Positions 37,708 to 44,430 of a stretch of DNA of 64,000 nucleotides are shown here, piece by piece. This stretch comes from Aulostomus chinensis (lineage: Eukaryota > Chordata > Actinopteri > Syngnathiformes > Aulostomidae): NCBI GenBank assembly GCA_037954235.1, contig JBBMOA010000009.1, positions 25,818,126 through 25,882,125 of the forward strand, in the 5' to 3' direction. Below the pieces are notes generated by a model. That model saw only the letters and a program-made list of their open reading frames with translations, had not been told where the DNA came from and made no database searches. The translations under genes and the position numbers were made by a program. Every line of letters starts with the position of its first letter. Positions within the stretch are counted from its first letter, which is position 1.

Positions 37708-40700
37708 TATGTGCGAGTGAGAAAGTAGGAAAGGAAGGGAGAGCTCATCAGTGAGGGAGTGCTGGCTGCCATACCCCGAGGGGAGTCAGAGGAGAGAGAA
37801 GGAGACGCCAGTAGAGGCCATACAAGTCCTGCTGCCTTCCCTCCTCTGCCTCAAATCAAACTGCCAACTTACTTACCGTGTGTGTGTGTGTGTGTGTGTG
37901 CGTGCGTGCGTGTGTGTGTGCGTGCGTGTGTGTGTGCGCGTGTGTTTGTGTGTGTGTGTGTGTGTGAAAATGTATGCAAAAGCGTCATGGTGGTATTCAC
38001 TTGGTGGGTTAGACTTGAGGCTTCACCACCAGACAAGAAAAGGAAGTGAGGAAGAGAGAGGGAGAAGGCTATAACAACAACCTTAAGGCTCTCAAATCCC
38101 TGCTTACGTCAATAACAAAGTTCTACTCCGTCACAGCTGCGACTGAAGTCAAACCGTACAAGCCGCAACAAGCCAAAAGTCAATCACTCTGATATCTGTA
38201 ATGAGCCTTAACATTCAGGTCTTTAAATCCGGTAAAAAACAAGACATCTGTTTTTCCTGCCCCCCTACCTCCCTCAGGTAATTCATTTTGGCTGAACCTG
38301 ATGTGTCAGGGTACAGGTCTTCATTCTTGGCTGTGAAAAATGTCACCAGTTTACCTGTATCACTCAAACACCTCCGGCTTATCAAGCCCGCCTTTGCCTT
38401 GCGTGCCTCACACACAATAATCAGCAGTAGCCACGCTCAGTAGCTTGCTAAGCCTCTTACACCCTTCCCTCAAGATTAGTGCTTGGGAGCGACAACAGAT
38501 GCGCTCCGTGGTGATAAAAACACACACACACACACACACTCTCTCTCTCTCACAACCCACCACACCTGTGTGAACAGATTTGGCGACGGTGAGCCGGCAG
38601 TGTGCTTGCTCAAAGCTCTCTCACACACACAGTGGTGATGCCGTAATCGTGACACACCTGCAACGCCTGAAGGTTTGGCACGGTGCCTATAGCCAAGCCC
38701 CGAGGGAGGACAAACAAAAGTTCATCAGCCAGGTGAGGAGACTGATTCAGCGGGACAGGGAAGCCCCACCAAAGACACCTAACATCAGACAGCAGCACTG
38801 GACAGCTCAATGTCCCTGAATAAAGGGCTGTTTGATGCCATGTGAAAGGCTGAAAGTGGATTTGGTATTCATGCTGAGAAAAATTACCATCAAATTTGAC
38901 ATGTTTGCCTGTAGGGTCTTCACCATCAAGGTTATAAACAAAGACGATGCTGCGACACACGCACACACACACACACCCTCAGATTCATGCAACACCAACA
39001 TTGCATTTAAATTCAAAAAAGGTACAAACAAATGATAAAGGATAACTTTAGGAGACGTAATTGTAAGGTGTTGTGTAACATACAGATTGGAACCCCTTGG
39101 AGGCAAATTTGTTATTTAAGGCAATGGAAAGAACATTAACTTGATTTAACATAATAACCAAGTAGGGACAAGGCTCTAAGCAAAAATTGCTATCAAACTA
39201 TAAAAAAACCCACACATTATGAGTAATTCACCAGTAAATGTGTCAAAGCTGCGTGCATTGTATCCCTTTAGAAATCAAACCCTTAAAGGTGACAGTGACA
39301 ACTACAGCAGCTTCACAACTTCTAAACTTTCAAACAAGCTGTCCTCCAGTCAAACTTAATCTATAGTAAACAAAGTGACAGTGACACACGTGTGTGACAG
39401 AAAAGAAATTAGTCTTACCACTGGGGAAGAAATTCGACAACCAGGACAATCACAGATTGGAGGGTGCACTTGTAAGATTCCTTTTGACATAAGGGTCTTG
39501 AGACTTTTTCCTGGAACAAATAGAGAGGAGACAGCTGTAGAGTAAAGGACAGATGATGTACCAACCACATGAGAAGGCAGTAAAATCCATGACACATCAT
39601 GTGATAATACTGTAGCATTTCGGGCCCTTGTCTTCAACCCATCATCTGAAGACTTTGAAAGGAATAAAACAATATCCAGAGACTCAAAAATAATGCAATA
39701 ACCTGAGTAGTAAGTGAGCGAGTGTACCTGCAGACAGCCATGACTCACGGCTCTCTGGGTGTTGCGTTGAAGTTGGATTCTACCTGCAGTCCAGTGAGCG
39801 CGCCGAGCCAGAGAGCCTACTGTCATCTGTCTATTGGAGTCAGGACGATGTTCAACTATTTGGCTACAATTTTTGGCCTGGGGGCGACACCCTCCCCGCA
39901 TATATCTTCATGTGTGTCACTTCTTCCCGAGTAATGTCGTGTGCGTGTGTGTGTGTGTGTGTGTGCGCGCGCGCGCGCGCGTTGAGATAATGCTAATGCT
40001 TTAAATGTCAACACACACACAAAAATAGCGGAACATGATCGCAGGCTTGATGGTGACAATGTGGCTTGAACTGAAAAAAGTTTACAAAATCATCTCAAGA
40101 AATAAAATCAATATTAAGGTGAAATTATCATAACCTTCTACTCAATACGCTACAGTATAATGTTGGGAAGATGATGCTACACAATGTTCTTAAACCTAAA
40201 ATCAAATGCGTAAATGTGTCGACCACCACGCACAAGTGCAGCCGCACTTTGCTAAACCTTCCACCCAATAATCACCAGAGAAAAAAAAAGTAGGGCTACT
40301 TCAGCAGTCACACATCACATTATCTGAGTATTAATGTTGTTCACCTCAGTCCCGGAGCAGAACACTGCCGATGCCCCTCTTTGCTGTACGATCGCTGGCC
40401 AAAACTCTGTGTCACAGCCTCGGAGGGCTGGAGGATATGCGCCTTTTCGCATCCGTCTCCTTACGCACCGACTGCTGTAACTAACCCTTTCACTCCAAAA
40501 CTCGGCGCCAAACCACGGACACCCAAGTTTGTACCACGGATAAGAGACAACTACAAAGTGATAAATACACGGCGAGGTACTACTTTATATCCAGGAACAG
40601 TGAAGACAGACGGCCGTTCTTACCTTTGTGTCTAATACTCCGTTTCCAGTCTTTGGCGGTCTCCCGTCCACTGACGAACTGGAACTCGTTGGGTGTGAGC

Positions 40701-41077
40701 CACTCGCCCCTGTATTTAATTGAAGGTCCCTTACTACCTTGACACAGTTTGTTAATATAAAGCAAAGCCTTGTTTTCGCCGCACTCCACCTCGATGCACG
40801 GCTCCCCGTTGTCAAAGAAGGGCTGAAAGTCCGGGATGGAAGAGAACCTCTCCAGCATTAAGTCGTCCGTGTGATGGTGGAGGTGCTGGTGATGCAGCGC
40901 CGAGTCGTGGAGCCCCAAGTACGCGCGGTGATGGGCGAAAATGTGGTTGTAGGGCGGCGGATGCGGGGTCACCACGGGGATAGCGGTGGCATTTAAAGGG
41001 GCCAAGTATTCGGACTGGTTGAACGCAGTCAATGCCATGTCGTCTCCATCCAGCCTCTCCTTTTTGATGGCAGGCAT
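861..41077 (-). CDS. samd11: samd11, sterile alpha motif domain-containing protein 11 (spliced, partial at 3' end)
   Basis: Seven coding exons join in phase on the minus strand (40624-41077, 39419-39510, 27940-28115, 19019-19128, 11083-11175, 6617-6781, 861-1014), giving 1,244 coding bases, or 414 codons plus two bases. In order the protein has a His-rich N-terminus, a SAND domain (about residues 95-170) with KDWK at 142-145, CDCPGC at 171-176, and then segments that I recall from human SAMD11: NRGRLA, DLLGKR, EEHYRR and QRRKQGLPQHR. The C-terminal half, including the SAM domain, lies left of the window. SAMD11 is known as a nuclear repressor associated with Polycomb complex PRC1 in retinal photoreceptors. 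Identity is from remembered family sequence and was not checked by a search. One short internal exon known from mammals was not found between exons 3 and 4. Confidence 0.9.
2147..2209. repeat. (GT)n microsatellite
   Basis: About 31 perfect GT units. Confidence 0.95.
2347..2442. repeat. Compound GT repeat ending in a G12 run
   Basis: Two GT blocks separated by GCACGCGTGTATGTGTGTC, then twelve G. The sequence is strictly low complexity. Confidence 0.93.
5019..5066. repeat. (GA)24 microsatellite
   Basis: A perfect 48-base purine run, the only long GA tract in the window. Confidence 0.95.
6617..6781 (-). CDS. samd11: samd11 coding exon 6
   Basis: The 165-base exon has a pyrimidine-rich acceptor (CTTCCTCTCCACAG|) and donor CACG|GTCAGT. 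It completes Glu with exon 5 and encodes 54 residues including NSQSPEVEAGGSHSH, MSPEEHYRRMMSALSEQ, a Gln-rich run (EEQQQRLYQL) and SSMGLPGH. EEHYRRMMSALSE corresponds closely to EDHYRRLVSALSE in the human protein (recalled). It is also a multiple of three with matching phases, so it could be skipped without a frameshift. Intron 5 directly upstream contains a transposon-like AAGTC-rich element. Confidence 0.92.
6940..7640. mobile_element. Decayed AAGTC-rich transposon-like element
   Basis: Both ends carry repeated AAGTC units: TCAAGTCTTTGGTGTCAAGT, CAAGTTAAATCTCAAGTC at about 6998-7040, and ACAAGTCCCTAAGCCCAAGT, GACTCAAGTC, CCCAAGTCAC at about 7532-7620. Fish genomes contain dispersed elements with this AAGTCTCAAGTC style; the assignment is from memory. 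No transposase frame is visible, so this would be a non-autonomous or eroded copy. Confidence 0.4.
8298..8344. repeat. (GT)n microsatellite followed by CG alternation
   Basis: About 23 GT units running into GCGCGCGCAC, so purine-pyrimidine alternation continues past the GT block. Confidence 0.93.
10125..10164. repeat. (GT)20 microsatellite
   Basis: Perfect GT run followed by TTGCGCGCGC. Confidence 0.94.
11083..11175 (-). CDS. samd11: samd11 coding exon 5
   Basis: The 93-base exon has acceptor TGTTTACAG| and donor CCAAAG|GTAAGA. Joined to exon 4 it reads D, then DLLGKRRTFSPNSSSECPSD, then SKKSRSVSPK, then one base. DLLGKR and the pattern of Ser-Pro and basic residues match human SAMD11 (recalled as GDLLGKRLGRSP). 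The Arg/Lys/Ser-rich composition would fit nuclear localisation and phosphorylation, which is inference. The exon is a whole number of codons with matching outer phases, so skipping it would preserve the frame. Confidence 0.9.
13600..13815. promoter_or_regulatory. Candidate conserved regulatory segment in intron 4
   Basis: A CpG-rich segment embedded in AT-richer intron with CCAATCAATC, CATTACAGCTGACAG, GCTAATAACTTATTGATC and CCATTGATTGGCTTACGGGC. The density of CCAAT/ATTGG, E-box-like CAGCTG and TAAT cores, together with the sharp change in composition, is typical of intronic enhancers. This is inference from composition only. Confidence 0.3.
14470..14600 (-). mobile_element. tRNA-derived SINE fragment
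   Basis: On the minus strand GGTAGGGTGGTTGTGTTGGA is followed about 20 bases later by GGTTCGATCC (complement of 14501-14510), a good Pol III B box. No acceptor stem or clover-leaf closes, so it is a SINE head and not a functional tRNA. Confidence 0.5.
15611..15673. repeat. (GT)n microsatellite
   Basis: About 31 perfect GT units. Confidence 0.96.
16310..16351. repeat. Imperfect AC microsatellite
   Basis: CACGCGCACACGCG leads into about 15 AC units. Confidence 0.9.
16706..16739. repeat. (CA)17 microsatellite
   Basis: Perfect CA run within a GC-rich part of intron 4. Confidence 0.94.
18948..18969. repeat. C22 homopolymer (G22 in samd11 pre-mRNA)
   Basis: Twenty-two consecutive C on the plus strand. 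In the transcript this is a G run starting about 50 bases after the exon 4 donor, followed by imperfect GT-rich sequence. Homopolymer length is prone to assembly error. Confidence 0.9.
19019..19128 (-). CDS. samd11: samd11 coding exon 4, flanked by UG repeat and G run
   Basis: The 110-base exon has acceptor GTTACAG| and donor ACACAG|GTAGGA, a less than ideal donor. It reads one base, then RDSDLSTIISNLHHTRQHGM, then PEGQSASDHNTSTGHT, then one base. It aligns with the human segment containing LPTLISS and MPEHQS, as recalled. Direct joining to exon 3 gives AG|T (Ser) in frame. The length is not a multiple of three, so skipping it would shift the frame. The acceptor is preceded by a (TG)n tract in place of a polypyrimidine tract, and a 22-base G run follows the donor. 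Confidence 0.85.
19134..19191. repeat. (AC)n abutting the exon 4 acceptor
   Basis: Almost perfect AC repeat with two T interruptions near its left end. On the samd11 strand it reads (TG)n TATG(TG)n and ends four bases before the acceptor AG at 19129-19130, taking the place of the polypyrimidine tract. Confidence 0.95.
20900..21350. promoter_or_regulatory. Candidate regulatory segment in intron 3 with duplicated 14-mer
   Basis: GC-rich, low in simple repeats, with GAGGGGTAATTACTGC, CTCAGGCTAATGAGGGGCCT and a 14-base direct repeat TAGCTAAGAAGGAC at 21180 and 21245. Composition and motif density suggest a non-coding regulatory element. Conservation was not tested. Confidence 0.28.
22800..23090. 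mobile_element. Degenerate hAT-like MITE (tentative)
   Basis: It begins TAGGGCTGGGAGAAATGG with ATCAAGATATT, reminiscent of the TAGGGCTGGGCGATAT ends of fish hAT-type elements, and the right part has GTGTATCACAATTTTTCAAT. No transposase frame is visible. The resemblance is from memory. Confidence 0.3.
26440..26720. promoter_or_regulatory. Candidate regulatory segment in intron 3
   Basis: A repeat-free stretch with CATATTAGTCATAAGTG, TTTAAATTCATTATCATC, CCATTTAAAGCGTC, TTATAATGCAGCTGGGG and GGTTAATCAATGAAC. AT-rich homeodomain-type cores alternate with GC-rich words, as in vertebrate non-coding enhancers. Only composition supports this. Confidence 0.27.
27940..28115 (-). CDS. samd11: samd11 coding exon 3
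   Basis: The 176-base exon has acceptor GTTGTATAG| and donor AAGAG|GTGAGG. It encodes 58 residues starting NRGRLAEKRTIPLP, followed by a Lys-rich segment (NRVPKKE), an acidic Ser-rich stretch (SSDDSEGSE) and HIKQEDELHYSIMRK. HIKQED resembles a SUMO-acceptor context (IKQE fits the psi-K-x-E rule), which is inference. NRGRLA and the IMRKR end match the human protein as I recall it. The exon ends with two bases of a split codon. A GTG/CTG triplet repeat lies about 100 bases upstream on the transcribed strand. Confidence 0.9.
28211..28256. repeat. (GTG)6(CTG)9 triplet repeat
   Basis: A perfect compound trinucleotide run, the only long triplet repeat in the window. In samd11 pre-mRNA it reads CAG repeats then CAC repeats, ending about 95 bases before the exon 3 acceptor. 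Confidence 0.95.
29206..29246. repeat. GT repeat ending in a G run
   Basis: GTGGGTGTGTG runs into about ten GT units, then roughly fourteen G. Confidence 0.9.
30970..31190 (-). mobile_element. Dispersed repeat copy A (non-LTR type, non-coding part)
   Basis: On the minus strand it reads CTCTGCCGAGGCCACGAGAT, then TTTCTTTGCTAGCAGGGTGT, CTCAAAAAACTAGTGGACGG and a following TTGATGGA. A related stretch with TTAGCAGGATAACTTAAAAA, GATTTTCATTAAATTTGG lies at 53095-53200 on the plus strand. The 'TTAGCAGGAT-CAAAAA-GGATTTTGATGAAA' word order is one I recall from widespread fish repeats. Confidence 0.45.
32600..32700. promoter_or_regulatory. Candidate GC-rich regulatory segment with AP-1/MARE-like site
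   Basis: GC-rich sequence ending in CCTAATGAGTCACGCGCC. TGAGTCA is an AP-1 core and the half of a Maf/NRL response element. Since samd11 is a photoreceptor gene in mammals, an NRL-type site would fit, but one heptamer is weak evidence. Confidence 0.22.
32714..32761. repeat. (TG)24 microsatellite
   Basis: Perfect TG run between GC-rich flanks. Confidence 0.95.
36121..36149. repeat. (AC)n microsatellite
   Basis: About 14 AC units. A second block of about 12 units lies at 36271-36294. Confidence 0.92.
36823..36882. repeat. (TG)30 microsatellite
   Basis: Perfect 60-base TG run preceded by imperfect GTGAGTGTGAGTGTGAG. Confidence 0.96.
37669..37706. repeat. (GT)19 microsatellite
   Basis: Perfect GT run. 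Confidence 0.94.
37879..37966. repeat. Compound GT/GC microsatellite
   Basis: GT blocks broken by GCGTGCGTGCGTG and GTGTGCGCGTG, with nearly unbroken purine-pyrimidine alternation over almost 90 bases. Confidence 0.92.
39419..39510 (-). CDS. samd11: samd11 coding exon 2: end of SAND domain and Cys motif
   Basis: The 92-base exon has acceptor TTGTTCCAG| and donor GTG|GTAAGACT. Joined to exon 1 it completes Gly152 and reads KSLKTLMSKGILQVHPPI, then CDCPGCRISSPV (residues 153-182), nearly identical to what I recall of human SAMD11. CxCxxC could bind metal, but this is inference. The internal Met159 (ATG at 39490) is where the shorter annotated human isoform begins, so the exon could also serve as first coding exon of a SAND-less product. 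It ends in phase 0. Confidence 0.92.
39511..40623 (-). other. samd11 intron 1
   Basis: About 1.1 kb, the shortest intron in the window. It starts GTAAGA and ends TTGTTCCAG. It contains the GT/GC alternating tract (39944-39981); the rest is unique sequence. Confidence 0.85.
39944..39981. repeat. (GT)10 joined to (GC)8, Z-DNA-type alternation
   Basis: GT repeat passes directly into GCGCGCGCGCGCGCGC. Long GC alternation is rare in vertebrate DNA because CpG decays, and such tracts favour left-handed DNA. Confidence 0.92.
40624..41077 (-). CDS. samd11: samd11 coding exon 1: start and most of the SAND domain
   Basis: This encodes residues 1-151 and the first base of codon 152. I place the start at the ATG at 41077 because MPAIKKER matches the start I recall for long mammalian SAMD11 and because an A sits at -3. 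Residues 45-70 are His-rich. NGEPCIEVECG opens the SAND domain, followed by GEWLTPNEFQF and AKDWKRSIRHKG. KDWK is the signature DNA-contact motif of SAND domains. The exon ends AAAG|GTAAGA, a strong donor. The same frame stays open upstream to an ATG at 41326, so a longer N-terminus is possible. Confidence 0.92.
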
Positions 41078-41326
41078 GTTAGTGGGAGCCGAGCGCCGGT
41101 AACAAGTGAAAAACTGCTCGCCCGATCCAACTTGAGCGTCCTCTCCGCCTGTGAGTTGGGCTGACCCAGACTTGGAGACGCGCCGCTTGGTTTTACGCAG
41201 AGACCCCGTGTCGCCGTGAGACAGCGGTCTGCTGAAGTTGCCGGATAGATTCCCATTCAGTAGTTTCCAGCTCACAGCGGCGGCGGCAGCGCTCTCCGCC
41301 AGCCCTACAGCTCCTACCTCCCACAT
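41078..41326 (-). other. samd11: Possible in-frame N-terminal extension or 5' UTR of samd11
   Basis: The exon 1 frame stays open for 83 codons upstream of the preferred start, to an ATG at 41326 preceded by TGA two codons earlier. The encoded stretch is Ala-rich at first, then basic (LRKTKRRVSKSGSAQ), then reaches MPAIKKER. Its CpG content is high, as in exon 1. It could be 5' UTR, which I favour because the recalled family start is MPAIKKE-like, or a fish-specific N-terminus with a nuclear-localisation-like basic cluster. Confidence 0.4.
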
Positions 41327-42529
41327 TTAATCACACTCGCTCTGTTAATACCTGACATGCTGGGCAGCTCTGAGCCCCGGACATGATGTTACCTACGGTG
41401 ATCATTACCAGCCACACGCGTCCGCCTCTTTGGGGAATTAAGATATAATTTAGTTAGAGGCGGTTTTGTTATGCAACCTTACAGAGTGCACTTGTGGGGA
41501 GTTTACATGTGCCAAATATATGGTAAATGTTGTTGTTTTTTTTAATGATATAAAATGCGGCATCAATTAGTCACCTAAACATTTCAGGCGTCATATTCTT
41601 GCGTCGCCTTTGCGCAATTAAGGTTAATACCTTTGAAAGTTTGTAAGGAGTTGTTTTTTAAACCCCTGTGAGTGTCGTTAGAGTCACGCAGAAGTTCACA
41701 GACCCAGACCAAACAAGATTTGCACTCTCTGCCGCTTCTCAACTTGGCCCATTTAAACAGCGGAGGCTCGGCGAGACTCTCCGAGCAACAGGGGGTGCTG
41801 CGAGGGACGCCGCTTCAGGGCCTCAAATGGAGTTACCGTCATTAGCGAGCATGCATAAGGAAGTTGAAGTCCACCCACGCCAGCAGCTATATCAGAATGA
41901 AGGATATACCAGCAATTTTTTAAATAATATTCACAGTACGATGATTAAGTATTTTAAAGTTTAACGTCAAATCTTGCTCCCTTAGACATGTAATAATTCT
42001 ATATTTCTAAAGCTCAACAATAATAATTCAGGCTCTAAACCCTTTCAAAAGACAGTAACAGTATCAATGAATTCAAAAATTCACATTTGTTCTTTTCATA
42101 TGAAGTCAAACAGAAAGATCAACCCTGTGAACAAAGACATATTCTGCTTGGCCACCAGAACTATCCATGACATCAGCTGCAGGTCTGTGGGTGTGTCTCA
42201 GTTCTAACATCTATTTGTTATAGTCCACCTACACTGACACCATCGTGTCCCTGCTCTACCAAAACACACCTGCTGCGGCTGCTTCAGTAAGCTGCTGCTA
42301 AAACAACTCGTCTGTGTTTGCAGAGCAGTCAGTGTTAACCCCACCTCCTCATGACGCCTTATATTAAGTTATAGTTGGACAAAAAATTAAATAAAACACT
42401 TGAAAAAAGCTGTTACATTTCAGGCTTTTTAAACCTTGTCTTTTAAAGAATGTCGAGCTCTGGGATACATGTTGACAACCAAGTGCAAAGTGGAAGGACA
42501 TGTGCTTTTGACCCTTGTGACCTGGTTAT
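41327..42529. other. Region just upstream of samd11 exon 1, likely promoter-proximal
   Basis: GC-rich near the gene (41327-41480), with CACACGCGTCCGCC and a purine-rich GGGGAATTAAGATATAATTTAG, then AT-rich. 41690-41830 is again CpG-rich. No TATA box in an obvious position. The transcription start is not determined. Confidence 0.35.
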
Positions 42530-42757
42530 GTCCTAAATGAGGATCCATTGGGCTGGAGCCTATACCAGCTGACATTGGGCAGGAGGCGGGGTTCACCCTG
42601 GACAGGCCACCACTCCGTTGCAGGGCCATCAGAAGCAATGAGGGGCTTGGCATCTTGCTTGAGGATACTTGACATGGTCACCAGGAGAAGTGAGGTTCGA
42701 ACCAGCAACCCTTTGGTTGCGAGATGACCACTCTACCTCTGAGCCATGCTGCCCCTC
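42530..42757 (-). mobile_element. tRNA-derived SINE with L2-type 3' tail, copy 1
   Basis: On the minus strand the 5' head has ATGGCTCAGAGGTAGAGTGG (A box) and GGTTCGAACC (B box, 42694-42703), a middle with GGTGACCATGTCAAGTATCC and CAAGCAAGATGC, and a tail with GGGTGAACCCCGCC and TGTCAGCTGGTATAGGCTCC. The tail words are those of fish L2-clade LINEs (known family pattern), which provide the retrotransposition machinery. A sibling lies at 48690-48930. Confidence 0.8.
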
Positions 42758-42779
42758 CTGTATGACAATACTTTTAGAG

Positions 42780-43960
42780 AACACGTTGCCTTTTTAAAGT
42801 GCCAGTGTGTAGGATCTAGCTGTGTAGTGTAACTGTGTCACAGAAGCCACCGCATCACTGAGGCCCTGTTGGCTCAGAAAATGGAGGACAGGCTGGTGGT
42901 GTTTGTTATACACTCCACTGTTTGAGCCCCCTGACCTGGTGTGTTTAACCACTCCAGAAACATTCAAGTTAAGGGCAGTTTTCAAAATGACTGGCTGACA
43001 GCTGATGTCAGCCAGGAACTGTCAGTGATGAGTGCTTGGTCATTGACAGCTGGTGATCCGCTGAGCATGCTAGCAGTCTCTGCGAGCCAGGAGTGTTAGC
43101 TCAATGAGGTTTTCATTTCACAAACCCTAAAAACCAAGTTACAGTGGATCATAAATTGAACATCTGCAGGGATATAAGCTTGCAGCAAATTTCAGGATAT
43201 TTGGTGACGTGGGGCCAGCCTCGTCAGTCCTGTGTGGGCTTGTTTTTGGCAGGGGACTGTAGAAGCAAACTGCAGCTTGTCCCAGCTAGTGTGGCGAGGC
43301 ATGCTAGCTAGCGTGCCTGGCCACTTTCCAGCTATCTGCAACCAGGCAGACATTGCTGATGTTCCATCGCCGAGAATGGAGTTGAGGGTTACCGCTGGCT
43401 CCAAAATCTCTGGGTAAACATGATGTTGTCCGAGAAGTGAGCTCCTCCTAACCTAGCTAACTTCAGCACTTGCTAGCAGCCATGACCAGTCAGAGCTAAC
43501 AGTCAGCGGTCAAAAGTTTAGGTGTACAAATTATAGGCCTAGTCTACATGAAACGACCACAGACTAAATGTGTAAATATCTCCCATTCTCACCTCAAGGA
43601 TGTTTAAAATGAACCTACACGGTAGTACAACAACAGCAGCAGTATTTCCCTCCTCTTTCCAGGAGAATACTCGCAGATTCCCGCTCTCAAGAGGCATGTA
43701 AAAATAAACGATCCAGCGATCAAACGGCTGTGAGTAAAATGAGGCGAAAAGTTGTGTGTGAACACGGTTTTGGCCAATGACTGCTCAAACACAATTAGAA
43801 AATAATTGTGAGGACGCTAATGAGATCATGAAGGAAGCACTGGAGAGCAGAGTCTGTGGTAGCCGAGGATCATGTCACACACTTTTGCCGTATAGCTGAG
43901 GCAGGATATAAACAACAACAGCTTTGTGGGTATGTGGTTTGGATGTGAGGCTTGCCCCAC
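42780..43960. other. Upstream sequence of transposon-like character
   Basis: It begins CCAGTGTGTAGGATCTAGCT, similar to a dispersed fish repeat I recall with GTGTAGGATTTAG. Several GCTAGC-rich words follow (43300-43500). No coding exon was seen. Confidence 0.3.
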
Positions 43961-44200
43961 GGCTAACACTTCAATGTTCCTTCACAGGAATGTGATCAGG
44001 GTTGCGCCCTCTGGTTTTAAATAAAAGCGGTAAGCCCTTCACCTCTTTTCTGTCAGCTCTCAGATGTGTTGCTGTCCACTCCAACCGTTTCAAAGCCATC
44101 AGTGTTGGCGATGGTGTCCGATGTATCTTCCTGTAGCCACATCTCTGTGAAACATGCAACTACTGTACACCCACTGAAATTCATCCGACTCTTAACTAGC
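43960..44200 (-). mobile_element. LINE endonuclease fragment (pseudogene)
   Basis: The minus strand reads CFTEMWLQEDTSDTIANTDG followed by FETVG, matching the apurinic-endonuclease motif of non-LTR retrotransposons (FTETWL...IPDS...DGF). After a frameshift the other frame continues KGLPLLFKTRGRNPDHIPVK, matching the segment that follows in such proteins (KGGGLAVLVN..W). Stops and frame changes show it is dead. More gag-like sequence may continue to about 44430. Confidence 0.65.
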
Positions 44201-44430
44201 CCCTCTGTCCTCATGACAAAACAGAGATACAGTTTCAGTTTCTTCACCATCAGTCTCTGCTGGCTCTCTTCACTCATCTCTTTGTTGCTGTCTGTCCTAG
44301 GATGTCCACTGTTGTGGTAGCCATGGCGGCAGGCTAGCTTCAGTGAGATCAGTCGGTCCCCGGAGTAAAAAAATACGACTGTGAAATAACTGCACAGATG
44401 CCTTTGGAGTAAAACATAACTGAACAAAAA

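Larger units (their letters stand above)
28116..39418 (-). other. samd11 intron 2
   Basis: The largest intron (11.3 kb). It holds a triplet repeat (28211-28256), GT/AC repeats (29206-29246, 32714-32761, 36121-36149, 36271-36294, 36823-36882, 37669-37706, 37879-37966, 38521-38540), a dispersed repeat copy (30970-31190), GC-rich stretches at 32600-32820 and 35140-35420, and transposon-like AT-rich DNA at 31370-31800 and 34000-34460. No exon was recognised. Confidence 0.6.

Noticed and set aside
40585..40815. Open frame overlapping samd11 exon 1 in another frame
   Set aside because: It is a shadow of the GC-rich coding exon, with no independent support.
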